Below, piece by piece: positions 25,604-34,070 of a stretch of 64,000 nt of DNA. Origin of the DNA: Jeongeupia wiesaeckerbachi. Its GTDB lineage: Bacteria; Pseudomonadota; Gammaproteobacteria; Burkholderiales; Chitinibacteraceae. The notes beneath the pieces are model-generated. The model made no database searches. It was not told the origin of the DNA and saw only the letters and a list, made by a program, of their open reading frames with translations. Location: assembly GCF_050916355.1 (NCBI RefSeq), contig NZ_CP136946.1:496001-560000 (forward strand). Direction: 5' to 3'. Made by a program: the position numbers and the translations under genes. How positions within the stretch are numbered: the stretch's first letter is position 1; each line of letters begins with the position of its first letter.

Positions 25604-27367
25604 TCAGAAGCCGAGCAGCCGTGCGCCCTGGTAGAACACGAAGGACAGCGTCCACGCCAGCAGCAAGGACCAGACGACCGAGAACGCCGTGAAGCCGGTG
25701 CTTCTGGATTCCTTCTTCATCGCCGCGATGGTCGCGACGCACGGCACATAGGTCAGCGCAAACAGCATGAAGCTGTACGCCGACACCGGGTCGAGCGTCT
25801 GCGCCAGATGCGTCGCCAGCTGTGCGCCATCGGCGCCGACGATCACCGCCAGCGCGCCGAGCACGACTTCCTTGGCGACGAAGCCGAACAAGAGCGCGAT
25901 CGACAGCTCGGCCTGGATGCCGATCGGCGACAGCAGCGGCTGGAAGAAATCGGCGATCACCGCGGCGTAACTGTGCTGCGGGTTCGGGTAGTTGGTCAGC
26001 AGCCACACCGCGACGACACCGACCACGATCATCGTCGTCGCCAGCTTGAGGAAGGACTTGCACTCATTCCAGCCGCGGAACACCACGTGCCTGAACACCG
26101 GCAGCCGGTACGGCGGCAATTCGAGCGCGAACGGCTCGCGCGATGCGAAGCGCTTGCGGAACAGCAAGGCGGTGCCGAGCGCGATAAAGATGCTGGCGAA
26201 GTACAGCGACAGCAGCACCCATGGCGCCTGACTCGGGCCGAACAGCGCGCCGGCAAAGAACAGAAAGATCTGCAGCCGCGCCGAGCACAGCGAGAACGGA
26301 ATCGTCAGCATCGTCAAGAGCCTGGCCTTGTGGTCGCGGATCACCCGCGTGCCCATCAGTGCCGGCACATTGCAGCCGAAGCCCATCATCAGCATCACGA
26401 AACCGCGGCCATCGAGGCCGACGCGCGCCATGATGCCGTCCATCATGAAGGCGGCGCGGGCGAAGTAGCCCGAATCCTCGATCACCGCCATCAGGCAGAA
26501 GAACACGAAAATCAGCGGCGCGAACGTCAGCACCGTGGTCACGCCGTCCCAGACACCGCTGACGATCAACCCGGACAGGAAGTCGGGCAGTCCACTAGTC
26601 AGCGGCAGCAGCCATGCGTCCTTGATGCTGCCGAGCAGCGCCTCGCAAGCATCCTGCAGCGGCGTGCCGATCGCGTAGGTCAGCTGGAACAGCAGCGCCA
26701 TCATCAGCACGAACAGCGGCAGACCGGCGAGCGGATGCAGCAGCCAGCTGTCGAGCTTCTGGGTCGGCCCCGGCGGCAGCGTGGCCGGCCGGCGCACCGC
26801 GCGCAGGTACAAGGCCGATTCGGCGTCGCGGCTGGCGTCGGCCGGTTTGAGCCGGGCGAATTCGAGCCGCAACGGCGGCTGATTCAAGCCATTCGCCAGC
26901 AGGGCCTTGAGTCCATCGATACCGTGACCGTATTTGGCGCTGATTTTCAGCACCGGGCTGCCGAGCGTTTCGCTCAGCGCATCGGTATCGATGTCGAAAC
27001 CGCCACGCTTGGCTTCGTCGGCCATATTCAGCGCGACGATCAAGCGCGCGCCGACCGATTTGAGCTGCAGCGCCAGCGCCAGTTGCCGGTCGAGCTGGGT
27101 CGCGTTGAGCACCAGCAGCACCGCGTCGAGCTCGGTCTCGGCCAGAAAGCGCTGCGCGACCTGCTCGTCCTCGGCGCCGCCGGACAGATCGTAGATCCCC
27201 GGCAGGTCAACGAGCTGGACCATATTGCCGCCGAGCAGCACGCGGTGACTGGCGAGTTCGACCGTCAGCCCCGGCCAGTTGGCGACGCGGGCATTGCCGC
27301 CGGTGATGCGGTTGAACAGCGTCGACTTGCCGGTGTTCGGCATCCCGACCAGGGCAACGCGCTTCAT
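25604..27367 (-). CDS. feoB: Ferrous iron transporter FeoB
   Basis: Inner-membrane Fe2+ transporter with an N-terminal G domain. G1 is GMPNTGKST (residues 8-16), G3 is DLPG, G4 is NMAD and G5 is SAKYGHG, followed by two Gate-type membrane halves. It has 587 residues, shorter than E. coli FeoB (773) but similar to short FeoBs elsewhere. I chose the ATG at 27367 because it overlaps the feoA stop (ATGA). The C-terminus lacks the long tail of enteric FeoB, and no feoC gene follows. Confidence 0.94.
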   Translation of the reverse strand: MKRVALVGMPNTGKSTLFNRITGGNARVANWPGLTVELASHRVLLGGNMVQLVDLPGIYDLSGGAEDEQVAQRFLAETELDAVLLVLNATQLDRQLALALQLKSVGARLIVALNMADEAKRGGFDIDTDALSETLGSPVLKISAKYGHGIDGLKALLANGLNQPPLRLEFARLKPADASRDAESALYLRAVRRPATLPPGPTQKLDSWLLHPLAGLPLFVLMMALLFQLTYAIGTPLQDACEALLGSIKDAWLLPLTSGLPDFLSGLIVSGVWDGVTTVLTFAPLIFVFFCLMAVIEDSGYFARAAFMMDGIMARVGLDGRGFVMLMMGFGCNVPALMGTRVIRDHKARLLTMLTIPFSLCSARLQIFLFFAGALFGPSQAPWVLLSLYFASIFIALGTALLFRKRFASREPFALELPPYRLPVFRHVVFRGWNECKSFLKLATTMIVVGVVAVWLLTNYPNPQHSYAAVIADFFQPLLSPIGIQAELSIALLFGFVAKEVVLGALAVIVGADGAQLATHLAQTLDPVSAYSFMLFALTYVPCVATIAAMKKESRSTGFTAFSVVWSLLLAWTLSFVFYQGARLLGF

Positions 27368-27639
27368 GTGGCCGCCCTCGCCACGCATGACGGCGCGGTG
27401 GCGGCAACCGGCTGCGCGACCAACTCGATCAGCGCGGCCTCGGACCGGCGCAGCATGAATTCGGTGCCGCCGACCTTCAGTTGCAGCGGCCCGCCAAGCC
27501 AGCCGCGGCGAATCACTTCGACCTCGCGTCCGGGGCGCAGGCCGAGTGCCGCCAGCCGCTGAGCCAGCTCGGCCGACGTCCCGACCGTCCGCACGCGGGC
27601 CGGCTGTTGAGTCTGTAATTGGGCGAGATTCAGGGCCAC
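27364..27639 (-). CDS. feoA: Ferrous iron transport protein FeoA
   Basis: A small SH3-like cytosolic partner of FeoB, 91 residues. RVRTVGTSAELAQRLAALGLRPG followed by VEVIRRGWLGGPLQLKVGG is the typical FeoA core. I chose the GTG at 27639, preceded by CGAGG, because upstream in-frame sequence crosses the Fur-box-like site and looks non-coding. Its TGA overlaps the feoB ATG. Confidence 0.88.
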   Translation of the reverse strand: MALNLAQLQTQQPARVRTVGTSAELAQRLAALGLRPGREVEVIRRGWLGGPLQLKVGGTEFMLRRSEAALIELVAQPVAATAPSCVARAAT

Positions 27640-27661
27640 GGCTTGCCTCGGTATGCGAAAG

Positions 27662-27681
27662 GAGAATGATTTCGAATTATC
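27662..27681. promoter_or_regulatory. Fur-box-like site upstream of feoAB
   Basis: The plus strand reads GAGAATGATTTCGAATTATC, resembling the 19-bp Fur consensus GATAATGATAATCATTATC with one extra base and a few mismatches. It lies 23-42 nt before the feoA start and in the region shared with the divergent antiporter gene. Iron repression of feoAB is expected. Confidence 0.55.
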
Positions 27682-27831
27682 CGTGCGAGCCCAAGGCGCC
27701 CGTTGACGCCCATCAACTTTCGCCCTGCCACTTTTCACCTTGGCGCTGGCCGCGGCGGCAACACACCGTCACAGTCGCGCCGCACGAATCGCATAAAATG
27801 CGCCCCGAAAGCCCCCACGCCAATTCCGCCC

Positions 27832-29043
27832 ATGCCTGCTCTCACACTGATCGTCGCGCTCGTGCTCGTTCTCGCCGCCACCCGCCTGGGCGGTGCGCTC
27901 GCGCGCGGCTGCGGCCAGCCGGCGGTGATCGGTGAAATCGCCGCCGGGCTGCTGCTCGGACCGACGCTGCTGACCGGCGCCATGCCGGCACTCGGCACGC
28001 TGGCGTTCACGCCGGCAGCGATCGCAACGATAGGCAAGATCGGCGACGTCGGTGCCGTGCTGTTCCTGTTCCTGCTCGGCGCCGAGTTCGACCTCGCCAG
28101 CTTGCGGCAGCGCCCGCGTGCGGTGCTGCTGGCGAGCAAGATCGGCATGGCCCTGCCGGTCGCACTGGGCGGGCTGGCGGCCTGGGCCGCATCGTCCTGG
28201 CTCGCCGCACCGCTGCCGCCGATGTCGCTGGCCTTCATTGCGCTCGCCTGCGGCATGACCGCGCTGCCGGTGCTGGCGCGCATCGTCACCGAACGCGGTC
28301 TGGCCGGCAGCGTCATCGGCAATCAGGCGATCGCCTGCGCCGTACTGACCGACGCGCTGAGCTGGGCGCTGCTCGCGGCGCTGGTGTTTGTCTGGCTGCC
28401 GCAGCACGGTGGCCATGGCCCGATGCAGTTCGTCGTTGCCGCCGCCTACCTCGCCCTGCTGGCCGGCCCGCTGCGACGCCGGCTCGCCGCCCTCGCCACG
28501 GCGCTGGCAGCCGGGCGGCGGATTGCACAGGCCGAGGTGCTGCTCTATGTCGCCGCATCGGCCGCGACCAGTGCCTGGCTGGGTCTGCACGCACTGCTCG
28601 GTGCTTTCGCCATCGGTCTGCTGCTGCCCCGCAATCCACAATTGGTTGTAGGATTGCAACAGTTTCTGTCGCCGCTGTGCCGCTGGCTCTTGCCGTGCTT
28701 TTTCGCGGCCATCGGCCTGTCGACCGACCTCGGCGCGCTGCTCGCCGGCGGCCTCTGGTGGCTGGCGGTGCTGATGACCGCGGTCGCCGTCATCGGCAAG
28801 GTCGGTGGTTGCCTGCTCGCCGGCGCATTGGCGCGGATGCCGCGCCACGACGCATGGATGCTCGGCATCCTGATGAATACGCGCGGGATGATGGAACTGG
28901 TCGTCCTCAATCTGGGACGCCAGCTCGGTCTGATCGCCGAGCCGTATTTCTCGGCCATGCTGCTGATGGCCATTGCCACGACGGTCATGACGTCGCCATG
29001 GCTGCGGGCCATCGAACAAAAAGACAGCTTATTGAAAGCATAA
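27832..29043 (+). CDS. CPA2-family cation/proton antiporter
   Basis: A 403-residue inner-membrane monovalent cation:proton antiporter of the Kef/NapA type, with about 12 hydrophobic segments. Family features are GQPAVIGEIAAGLLLGP near the N-terminus, FLFLLGAEFDL, and NTRGMMELVVLNLG in the C-terminal half. It lacks the C-terminal TrkA/NAD-binding domain of full-length KefB/KefC, so gating by glutathione is not expected. The chosen ATG at 27832 starts the first helix. The gene is divergent from feoAB and upstream of the aryl polyene operon, from which it is 86 nt away. Confidence 0.85.
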   Translation: MPALTLIVALVLVLAATRLGGALARGCGQPAVIGEIAAGLLLGPTLLTGAMPALGTLAFTPAAIATIGKIGDVGAVLFLFLLGAEFDLASLRQRPRAVLLASKIGMALPVALGGLAAWAASSWLAAPLPPMSLAFIALACGMTALPVLARIVTERGLAGSVIGNQAIACAVLTDALSWALLAALVFVWLPQHGGHGPMQFVVAAAYLALLAGPLRRRLAALATALAAGRRIAQAEVLLYVAASAATSAWLGLHALLGAFAIGLLLPRNPQLVVGLQQFLSPLCRWLLPCFFAAIGLSTDLGALLAGGLWWLAVLMTAVAVIGKVGGCLLAGALARMPRHDAWMLGILMNTRGMMELVVLNLGRQLGLIAEPYFSAMLLMAIATTVMTSPWLRAIEQKDSLLKA

Positions 29044-29080
29044 CCGCGCCGTTTTCCGCTTGGATGCGCGTTGAGTCGCA

Positions 29081-29108
29081 TTGTTGCGGCGCGATACCAT
29101 TGTAATCT
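29081..29108 (+). promoter_or_regulatory. Candidate promoter of the aryl polyene operon
   Basis: TTGTTG (29081-29086), 16 nt, then TAATCT (29103-29108). It lies 22 nt before the first start codon of the cluster. It would drive at least the first, tightly coupled part of the operon. Confidence 0.4.
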
Positions 29109-29129
29109 TCAACTTTGCTTACGAACGTT

Positions 29130-29846
29130 ATGTCCACTACGCCGACTCCCGCACTGCACTTCAGCCTGAGGCAGTGGTCGGCATGGGCGCCGGGGCTGGA
29201 AACGCGCGCGGATTGGGCCAACTGGGACGGTACGCTGCCGTGCGGCGACGCGGCCCCCAAGGTCGAAGCGATGCCGGCCATGTTGCGCCGGCGCGCCGAC
29301 CGGCTCGGCAAGATGACGCTCGAAGCGCTTTACGCGCCCGAAATCGCCTATCACGGTCAAGCGCTGATCCATGCCAGCCGGCATGGCGAGGCCACGCGTA
29401 CCGTGCCGCTGCTGCAGGCGCTCGCCCACGAGGGCGCCGTGTCGCCACAGGCGTTCAGCATGGCCGTCCACAACGCAACCGCCGGCCTGTTCACCATTGC
29501 TACCCGGACGCATGCGCCGGTTTCGGCGATCGCCGCCGGCCGCGAGACGGCGCTGGCGGGGCTGATCGAAGCCTGTAGCCAGCTGGCCGACGGCGCCGCT
29601 TCGGTGCTGCTGTGCTACAGCGACGAGCCGTTGCCGAGCCTCTACACCCGCTACGCCGATACGGCCGAAGCGCCGTTCGCGCTGGTACTCGATCTGGTCG
29701 CCGGCGACGACTTCGCGCTGAGCACCGGCGCCGCCAATGCGCAGGACACCACGCCGCTCGCCCTGCTGCACTTCCTGCTCGGCTCAACCGCCACCCTGCC
29801 GCTGAGCCGGCGCGGCGGCTGGCAGATCGTCCGGAGCGCGGCGTGA
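29130..29846 (+). CDS. Aryl polyene cluster: half-size ketosynthase-like protein
   Basis: First gene of the pigment operon, 238 residues. It matches the short beta-ketoacyl synthase-like proteins (Ketoacyl-synt_2 type) found at the edge of aryl polyene clusters. The N-terminal FSLRQWSAWAPGL and the central SPQAFSMAVHNATAGLFTIAT correspond to the first half of a thiolase fold. The position of the catalytic cysteine is not occupied by cysteine, and the C-terminal half with the two histidines is missing, so it cannot be an active ketosynthase alone. It may be the chain-length-factor-like partner of the ketosynthase at 42003-43166 (inference). Its TGA overlaps the GTG of the next gene. Confidence 0.75.
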   Translation: MSTTPTPALHFSLRQWSAWAPGLETRADWANWDGTLPCGDAAPKVEAMPAMLRRRADRLGKMTLEALYAPEIAYHGQALIHASRHGEATRTVPLLQALAHEGAVSPQAFSMAVHNATAGLFTIATRTHAPVSAIAAGRETALAGLIEACSQLADGAASVLLCYSDEPLPSLYTRYADTAEAPFALVLDLVAGDDFALSTGAANAQDTTPLALLHFLLGSTATLPLSRRGGWQIVRSAA

Positions 29847-30589
29847 ACGCGCTCAACCGCGTGTGGCGCATCGGCGCCACCGGTTTCTGCTTTGCGGTAT
29901 TCGGCCTCGGCGGCCTAGTCATCCTGTGCCTGCTGCTGCCGCTGCTGCAGCTGCTGCCGGGCAAGACGCGCCGGCTGCATGCCGCCAAGAACACGCTGCA
30001 CTACGGCATGCGGCTTTTCTCCGGCCTGATGGCGCTGGTCGGCGTGATCAGCTACGAGGTCCGCGGTGCAGAAAAGCTGCGCCGCAACGGCCTGTTCGTG
30101 CTCGCCAATCACCCGTCGCTGATCGATGTCGTGCTGCTGATGTCGCTGGTCCGGCGTCCCGATTGCGTCGTCAAGGCCGCGCTGTGGGACAATCCCTTTA
30201 CCTGCGGACCGGTGCGTTTTGCCGGTTTCATCAGCAACGCCAGCGGTCCCGGCGTCGTCGACGACTGCGTTGCCTCGGTGCGTGCCGGCAACAACCTGAT
30301 CGTGTTTCCTGAAGGGACACGCAGCGTGCCGGGCCAGCCGCTCGTATTGCAACGCGGCGCCGCCAACATCGCGGTGCGCGGCCCGCTGGCGATCACGCCG
30401 GTCAGCATCTCGGTCTCCGAGCCGATGCTGACCAAGGGCAGCAAGTGGTACCGTGTGCCGCAACGCAAACCGCATTTCATCCTGACGGTGCACGACGACG
30501 TGCACCCGGACCAGCTGTTCGACCAGGAGCCCGCGCTCGCCGCGCGCCGGCTCACCGACTGGTTGACGCAGTTCTTTACCCGGAGCTAA
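29843..30589 (+). CDS. Aryl polyene cluster: 1-acylglycerol-3-phosphate acyltransferase family
   Basis: A 248-residue PlsC-like acyltransferase with an N-terminal membrane helix (about residues 10-32). The catalytic HX4D motif is NHPSLID, and the second motif is FPEGTRS. In aryl polyene clusters this family is thought to help move the polyene acyl chain to a lipid or glycolipid carrier at the inner membrane. It starts at a GTG in a GTGA overlap with the previous gene, with GGAG 8 nt upstream. Confidence 0.85.
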   Translation: MNALNRVWRIGATGFCFAVFGLGGLVILCLLLPLLQLLPGKTRRLHAAKNTLHYGMRLFSGLMALVGVISYEVRGAEKLRRNGLFVLANHPSLIDVVLLMSLVRRPDCVVKAALWDNPFTCGPVRFAGFISNASGPGVVDDCVASVRAGNNLIVFPEGTRSVPGQPLVLQRGAANIAVRGPLAITPVSISVSEPMLTKGSKWYRVPQRKPHFILTVHDDVHPDQLFDQEPALAARRLTDWLTQFFTRS

Positions 30590-30612
30590 TTCCAGTTATG
30601 CACGAGCCCTGC

Positions 30613-30873
30613 ATGTCCGACCTGGTTACTGAAATCAAGGCGCTCATCATCGAGAGCCTCAACCTCGAAGACCTGACCCCGGCCGACATCGACACCGATG
30701 CGCCGCTGTTCGTCGACGGTCTCGGCCTCGACTCGATCGACGCGCTCGAACTCGGCGTCGCGCTGCAAAAGCGCTACGGCCTGTCGCTGTCGGCCGAATC
30801 CGAGGAAACCCGCAAGCATTTCGGCTCGGTCGCGAGCCTCGCCGCCTTCGTCGCGGCCAACCGCAGCAAGTAA
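30613..30873 (+). CDS. apeE: Aryl polyene cluster: acyl carrier protein 1
   Basis: An 86-residue acyl carrier protein. The phosphopantetheine attachment site is Ser41 in GLGLDSIDALELG. The sequence follows the first ACP of characterised aryl polyene clusters (EIKALIIESLNLEDLTPADI ... PLFVDGLGLDSIDALEL). I chose the ATG at 30613; another in-frame ATG at 30598 would add five residues. It is followed 9 nt later by a second ACP. Confidence 0.9.
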   Translation: MSDLVTEIKALIIESLNLEDLTPADIDTDAPLFVDGLGLDSIDALELGVALQKRYGLSLSAESEETRKHFGSVASLAAFVAANRSK

Positions 30874-30882
30874 GGCACACCC

Positions 30883-31128
30883 ATGGACAAGCAGGAAATC
30901 TACGACTGGATCGCCAAAACGCTCGAAGAGACCTTCGAGATCGAAGCATCGCGCATCTCGCGCGACGCGCGGCTGTACGACGACCTCGACATCGACAGCA
31001 TCGACGCCGTCGACCTGATCGTGAAGCTGCAGAAACACACCGGCAAGCGGATGCAGCCCGACGCCTTCAAGAGCGTCCGTACCGTCGGCGACGTCGTCGA
31101 CGCCGTGCACGCACTGCTCGACGCGTAA
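30883..31128 (+). CDS. apeF: Aryl polyene cluster: acyl carrier protein 2
   Basis: An 81-residue acyl carrier protein with the modification site Ser39 in LDIDSIDAVDL. The acidic helix II is typical. Having two ACPs is standard for aryl polyene systems and is thought to separate starter loading from elongation. Its stop overlaps the next start codon by one base (TAATG). Confidence 0.92.
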   Translation: MDKQEIYDWIAKTLEETFEIEASRISRDARLYDDLDIDSIDAVDLIVKLQKHTGKRMQPDAFKSVRTVGDVVDAVHALLDA

Positions 31129-31685
31129 TGAACCGGGTGTTCGGCATCGCCGCCGGCGTGGCGCTGCCGCTGCTGTTCTGGCTGTGCCAGTGGCAAGGCT
31201 GGCCGTTCTGGATTGCCGGCCTCGTGCTGCTGCCGCTGGCCTTTGCCGGGCTGGGCCGCTCGGGGCTGATCGGCCCGCGCATGACGCGCTGGCTCGGGCT
31301 CGTCGCCGCCTTGCTCGGCGTCGCCGCGCTGGTGTCGCGCTCGGCGCTGCCGCTGACCTTTTACCCGGTGCTCGTCAACGCCGTGCTGTTCGCCGTGTTC
31401 GCCACCAGCCTCGTCAAACCACCGCCCATCATCGAGCGGCTGGCGCGGCTGACCACGCCCGATCTCCCGCCCGAAGGCGTCGCCTACACGCGCCGCGTCA
31501 CCCAGGTCTGGGCGGCGTTCTTCGTCCTTAATGGCAGCATCGCGCTGTGGACGACGACGCAGCCGCAAGCCACCTGGGCACTGTACAACGGCCTGATCGC
31601 CTATGTGCTGATCGGCACGCTCGGCGCCAGCGAGTATCTGGTCCGCCGCATCGCCATGCACCGTAATGGAAGCCGCAATGCCTGA
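31128..31685 (+). CDS. Aryl polyene cluster: small integral membrane protein (COG4648-like)
   Basis: A 185-residue inner-membrane protein with about six hydrophobic segments. It matches the position and type of the COG4648-like membrane protein always found between the ACPs and the ligase in aryl polyene operons. No catalytic motif is recognised. Its function is unknown; anchoring the synthase or handling the acyl product at the membrane are possibilities. It overlaps the upstream and downstream genes by 1 and 8 nt. Confidence 0.75.
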   Translation: MNRVFGIAAGVALPLLFWLCQWQGWPFWIAGLVLLPLAFAGLGRSGLIGPRMTRWLGLVAALLGVAALVSRSALPLTFYPVLVNAVLFAVFATSLVKPPPIIERLARLTTPDLPPEGVAYTRRVTQVWAAFFVLNGSIALWTTTQPQATWALYNGLIAYVLIGTLGASEYLVRRIAMHRNGSRNA

Positions 31686-33336
31686 TTCATGGCCGATTTC
31701 CGACCATCAGGTCGTCGCCTGGCGCGGCAATGTGCCGATTTCGCGCGCCACGCTGCTCGCCGACATCGATGCCGCGACGCGCGCACTCGTCCAGCTCGAT
31801 TCAAGCGGTGTCGCGCTCTTCGACACCGACAGCTATCGCTTTGCCGTCTGGCTGCTCGCCGCGTGGCGCGCCGGCCTCGCCGTCACCGTTCCGGGCGACA
31901 CGCTGCCGGCCACGCACGCGGCGCTGCCACTGCCATGGGTCGGCAACACGCCCGGATCGGCGCTGAGCAACTGGGCCGACGCCCCCGCCAGCGCCGGCAC
32001 GCCCTCGCGCGGCACGCCGTCGCTGCAGGTGTTCACCTCGGGCTCGACCGGCGCGCCCTGCGCGATCGCCAAAACGGTCGCCCAGCTGCGCAATGAAACC
32101 GATGCGCTCGAAGCGGCATTCGGCGCGGCCATGCCGCGCGATGCACGCATCGTCGCGACCGTGCCGCACCAGCACCTCTACGGCCTGCTGTTCCGCGTGC
32201 TGTGGCCACTGGCCGCCGGCCGCGCCTTCGATTGCGACACGCTCGCCTATCCCGAATCGCTGTGGTCGCTGCCGGCCGACCAGGCGCAAGTGCTGGTCGC
32301 CAGCCCGGCCATCCTCAAACGCATTGCAACCGTGCCCGGCCGTGGCCCCGTCGCCGCGCGTTTCGACGCGGTGTTTTCGTCGGGCGGGCCGCTGCCGGCG
32401 GACGCCAGCCGCGCTGCGCGAGCCTTGCTTAAACAGCGCATCACCGAGGTCTACGGCAGCTCCGAAACCGGCGGCATCGCCCACCGTCACGATCCGCAAG
32501 ACGCATGGACACCGCAACCGGGCGTCGAACTGGCGCTCGACGACGACGGCCTGCTGCAGGTGCGCTCGCCGTTTCTCGCCTCGGCCGGCTGGCTGGCCAC
32601 CCAGGACCGCGCCGCGCTCGCCGACGGCCGGCTGACCTTGCTCGGCCGCACCGACCGCATCGTCAAGGTCGAGGAAAAACGCGTCTCGCTGAGCCGGATC
32701 GAACAGCTGCTCGCCGCTACCGATGACGTTGACACGGTACGAGCCCTGCTGCTGAGCCGACAGCGCGACGAAGTCGCCGCCGTCGTCGTCCTGAGCGCGG
32801 CCGGACGCCAGCGGCTGGCACGGGACGGCAAGGCGCCGCTGGACAAACGCCTGCGCGATGCGCTCGCCGGCGACATCGAACGCATCGGCCTGCCGCGCCG
32901 CTGGCGCTATGTCGATGCGCTGCCGCAGAACGAGATGGGCAAGACGCCCGAATCGCTGCTCGCCGCCCTGTTCGACACGCCACGGCCGACCGAACCCGAG
33001 ATCGTCGCCGAAAGCAGCGATGCACAGAGCGTCGCACTGACGCTGGCGATCAGCGCGCAGCTGGCACATTTCGACGGCCATTTCGACCAGACCCCGGTCT
33101 TGCCCGGCGTCGCGCAAATCGACTGGGCGGTCCGCTACGGCCGCGCACGCTTCGGCATCAACGGCGATTTCGCCGGCATGCGGCAGCTGAAATTCCAGCG
33201 CATCATCCAGCCCGGCATGATCGTCACGCTGACGCTGGCGTGGGCCGCCGACAAGCGCCAGCTGAGCTTCGCCTACGCGTCCGGCGCCGGCGCGCATTCG
33301 AGCGGCAAGATCATTTTCGGCGGAGACGCCGGATGA
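31678..33336 (+). CDS. Aryl polyene cluster: acyl-ACP ligase fused to a hot-dog dehydratase
   Basis: A 552-residue fusion. Residues 1-430 are an AMP-forming acyl-ACP ligase: P-loop TSGSTGAPCAIAK, YGSSETGGIAH, GRTDRIVKVEEKRVS, and the C-terminal lysine in PQNEMGKTPESL. It should load the aryl acid onto an ACP. Residues from about 445 are a FabA/FabZ-type dehydratase with HFDGHFDQTPVLPGVAQIDWA, equivalent to ApeI of E. coli, where the ligase (ApeH) and dehydratase are separate genes. A GGAAG site precedes the ATG at 31678; an in-frame ATG at 31666 is the alternative. Its TGA overlaps the next ATG. Confidence 0.88.
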   Translation: MPDSWPISDHQVVAWRGNVPISRATLLADIDAATRALVQLDSSGVALFDTDSYRFAVWLLAAWRAGLAVTVPGDTLPATHAALPLPWVGNTPGSALSNWADAPASAGTPSRGTPSLQVFTSGSTGAPCAIAKTVAQLRNETDALEAAFGAAMPRDARIVATVPHQHLYGLLFRVLWPLAAGRAFDCDTLAYPESLWSLPADQAQVLVASPAILKRIATVPGRGPVAARFDAVFSSGGPLPADASRAARALLKQRITEVYGSSETGGIAHRHDPQDAWTPQPGVELALDDDGLLQVRSPFLASAGWLATQDRAALADGRLTLLGRTDRIVKVEEKRVSLSRIEQLLAATDDVDTVRALLLSRQRDEVAAVVVLSAAGRQRLARDGKAPLDKRLRDALAGDIERIGLPRRWRYVDALPQNEMGKTPESLLAALFDTPRPTEPEIVAESSDAQSVALTLAISAQLAHFDGHFDQTPVLPGVAQIDWAVRYGRARFGINGDFAGMRQLKFQRIIQPGMIVTLTLAWAADKRQLSFAYASGAGAHSSGKIIFGGDAG

Positions 33337-34070
33337 AATGCATTGCAGTGATTCCGGTCTACAACCACGGCCACGCGATCGGCGCCGTCGTCGACGCGCT
33401 GCGCGCGCACGCGCTGCCGGTGCTGCTGGTCGATGACGGCAGCGAGGCGGGCTGCGCGGCGGTGCTCGATGCGCTCGCGATCCGGGACGGCGTGACGCTG
33501 CTGCGCCACGACCACAATCAGGGCAAGGGCGTGGCCTGCGTCAGCGGATTCCGCCAGGCGGCGGCGCTCGGTTACAGCCACGCGCTGCAGATCGACGCCG
33601 ACGGCCAGCACGATACGGCCGATGTGCCGCGCTTCCTCGCCGCGATGAACACCCGCCCCGACGCGGTGATCGCCGGCTGCCCGATCTACGACGACTCGGT
33701 CCCCAAAGGCCGGCTCTACGGCCGTTACGCGACCCATGTCTGGGTGTGGATCAACACGCTGAGCCTGCGCATCACCGATTCGATGTGCGGCTACCGGATC
33801 TACCCGCTGGCGCCGACGCTGCCGGTGCTCGACGCAATGCCGCAGGCCAAGCGGATGGATTTCGATCCCGAGGTGCTGGTCCGGCTCGACTGGGCCGGTG
33901 TGCCCGTCGTCAACCTGCCGACCAAGGTGCGCTATCCGGCCGATGGCGTCTCGCACTTCGACTACTGGCGCGACAATGTGCGGATCAGCAAGATGCACAC
34001 GCGACTCTTCTTCGGCATGTTGTGGCGCGCGCCGCGATTGCTGGCGCGACATCTGGGGGCGCAGCGATGA
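33333..34070 (+). CDS. Aryl polyene cluster: family 2 glycosyltransferase
   Basis: A 245-residue GT2 glycosyltransferase. AVIPVYNHG starts the nucleotide-sugar fold, VLLVDDGS is the first acidic motif, and LQIDADGQHD carries the DxD metal site. It is a soluble or peripheral enzyme, without the processive QXXRW motif. In aryl polyene clusters a glycosyltransferase/acyltransferase pair is thought to build the lipid-linked sugar to which the polyene is attached. In E. coli the two functions are combined, whereas here the acyltransferase is the next gene, overlapping by ATGA. Confidence 0.85.
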   Translation: MKCIAVIPVYNHGHAIGAVVDALRAHALPVLLVDDGSEAGCAAVLDALAIRDGVTLLRHDHNQGKGVACVSGFRQAAALGYSHALQIDADGQHDTADVPRFLAAMNTRPDAVIAGCPIYDDSVPKGRLYGRYATHVWVWINTLSLRITDSMCGYRIYPLAPTLPVLDAMPQAKRMDFDPEVLVRLDWAGVPVVNLPTKVRYPADGVSHFDYWRDNVRISKMHTRLFFGMLWRAPRLLARHLGAQR

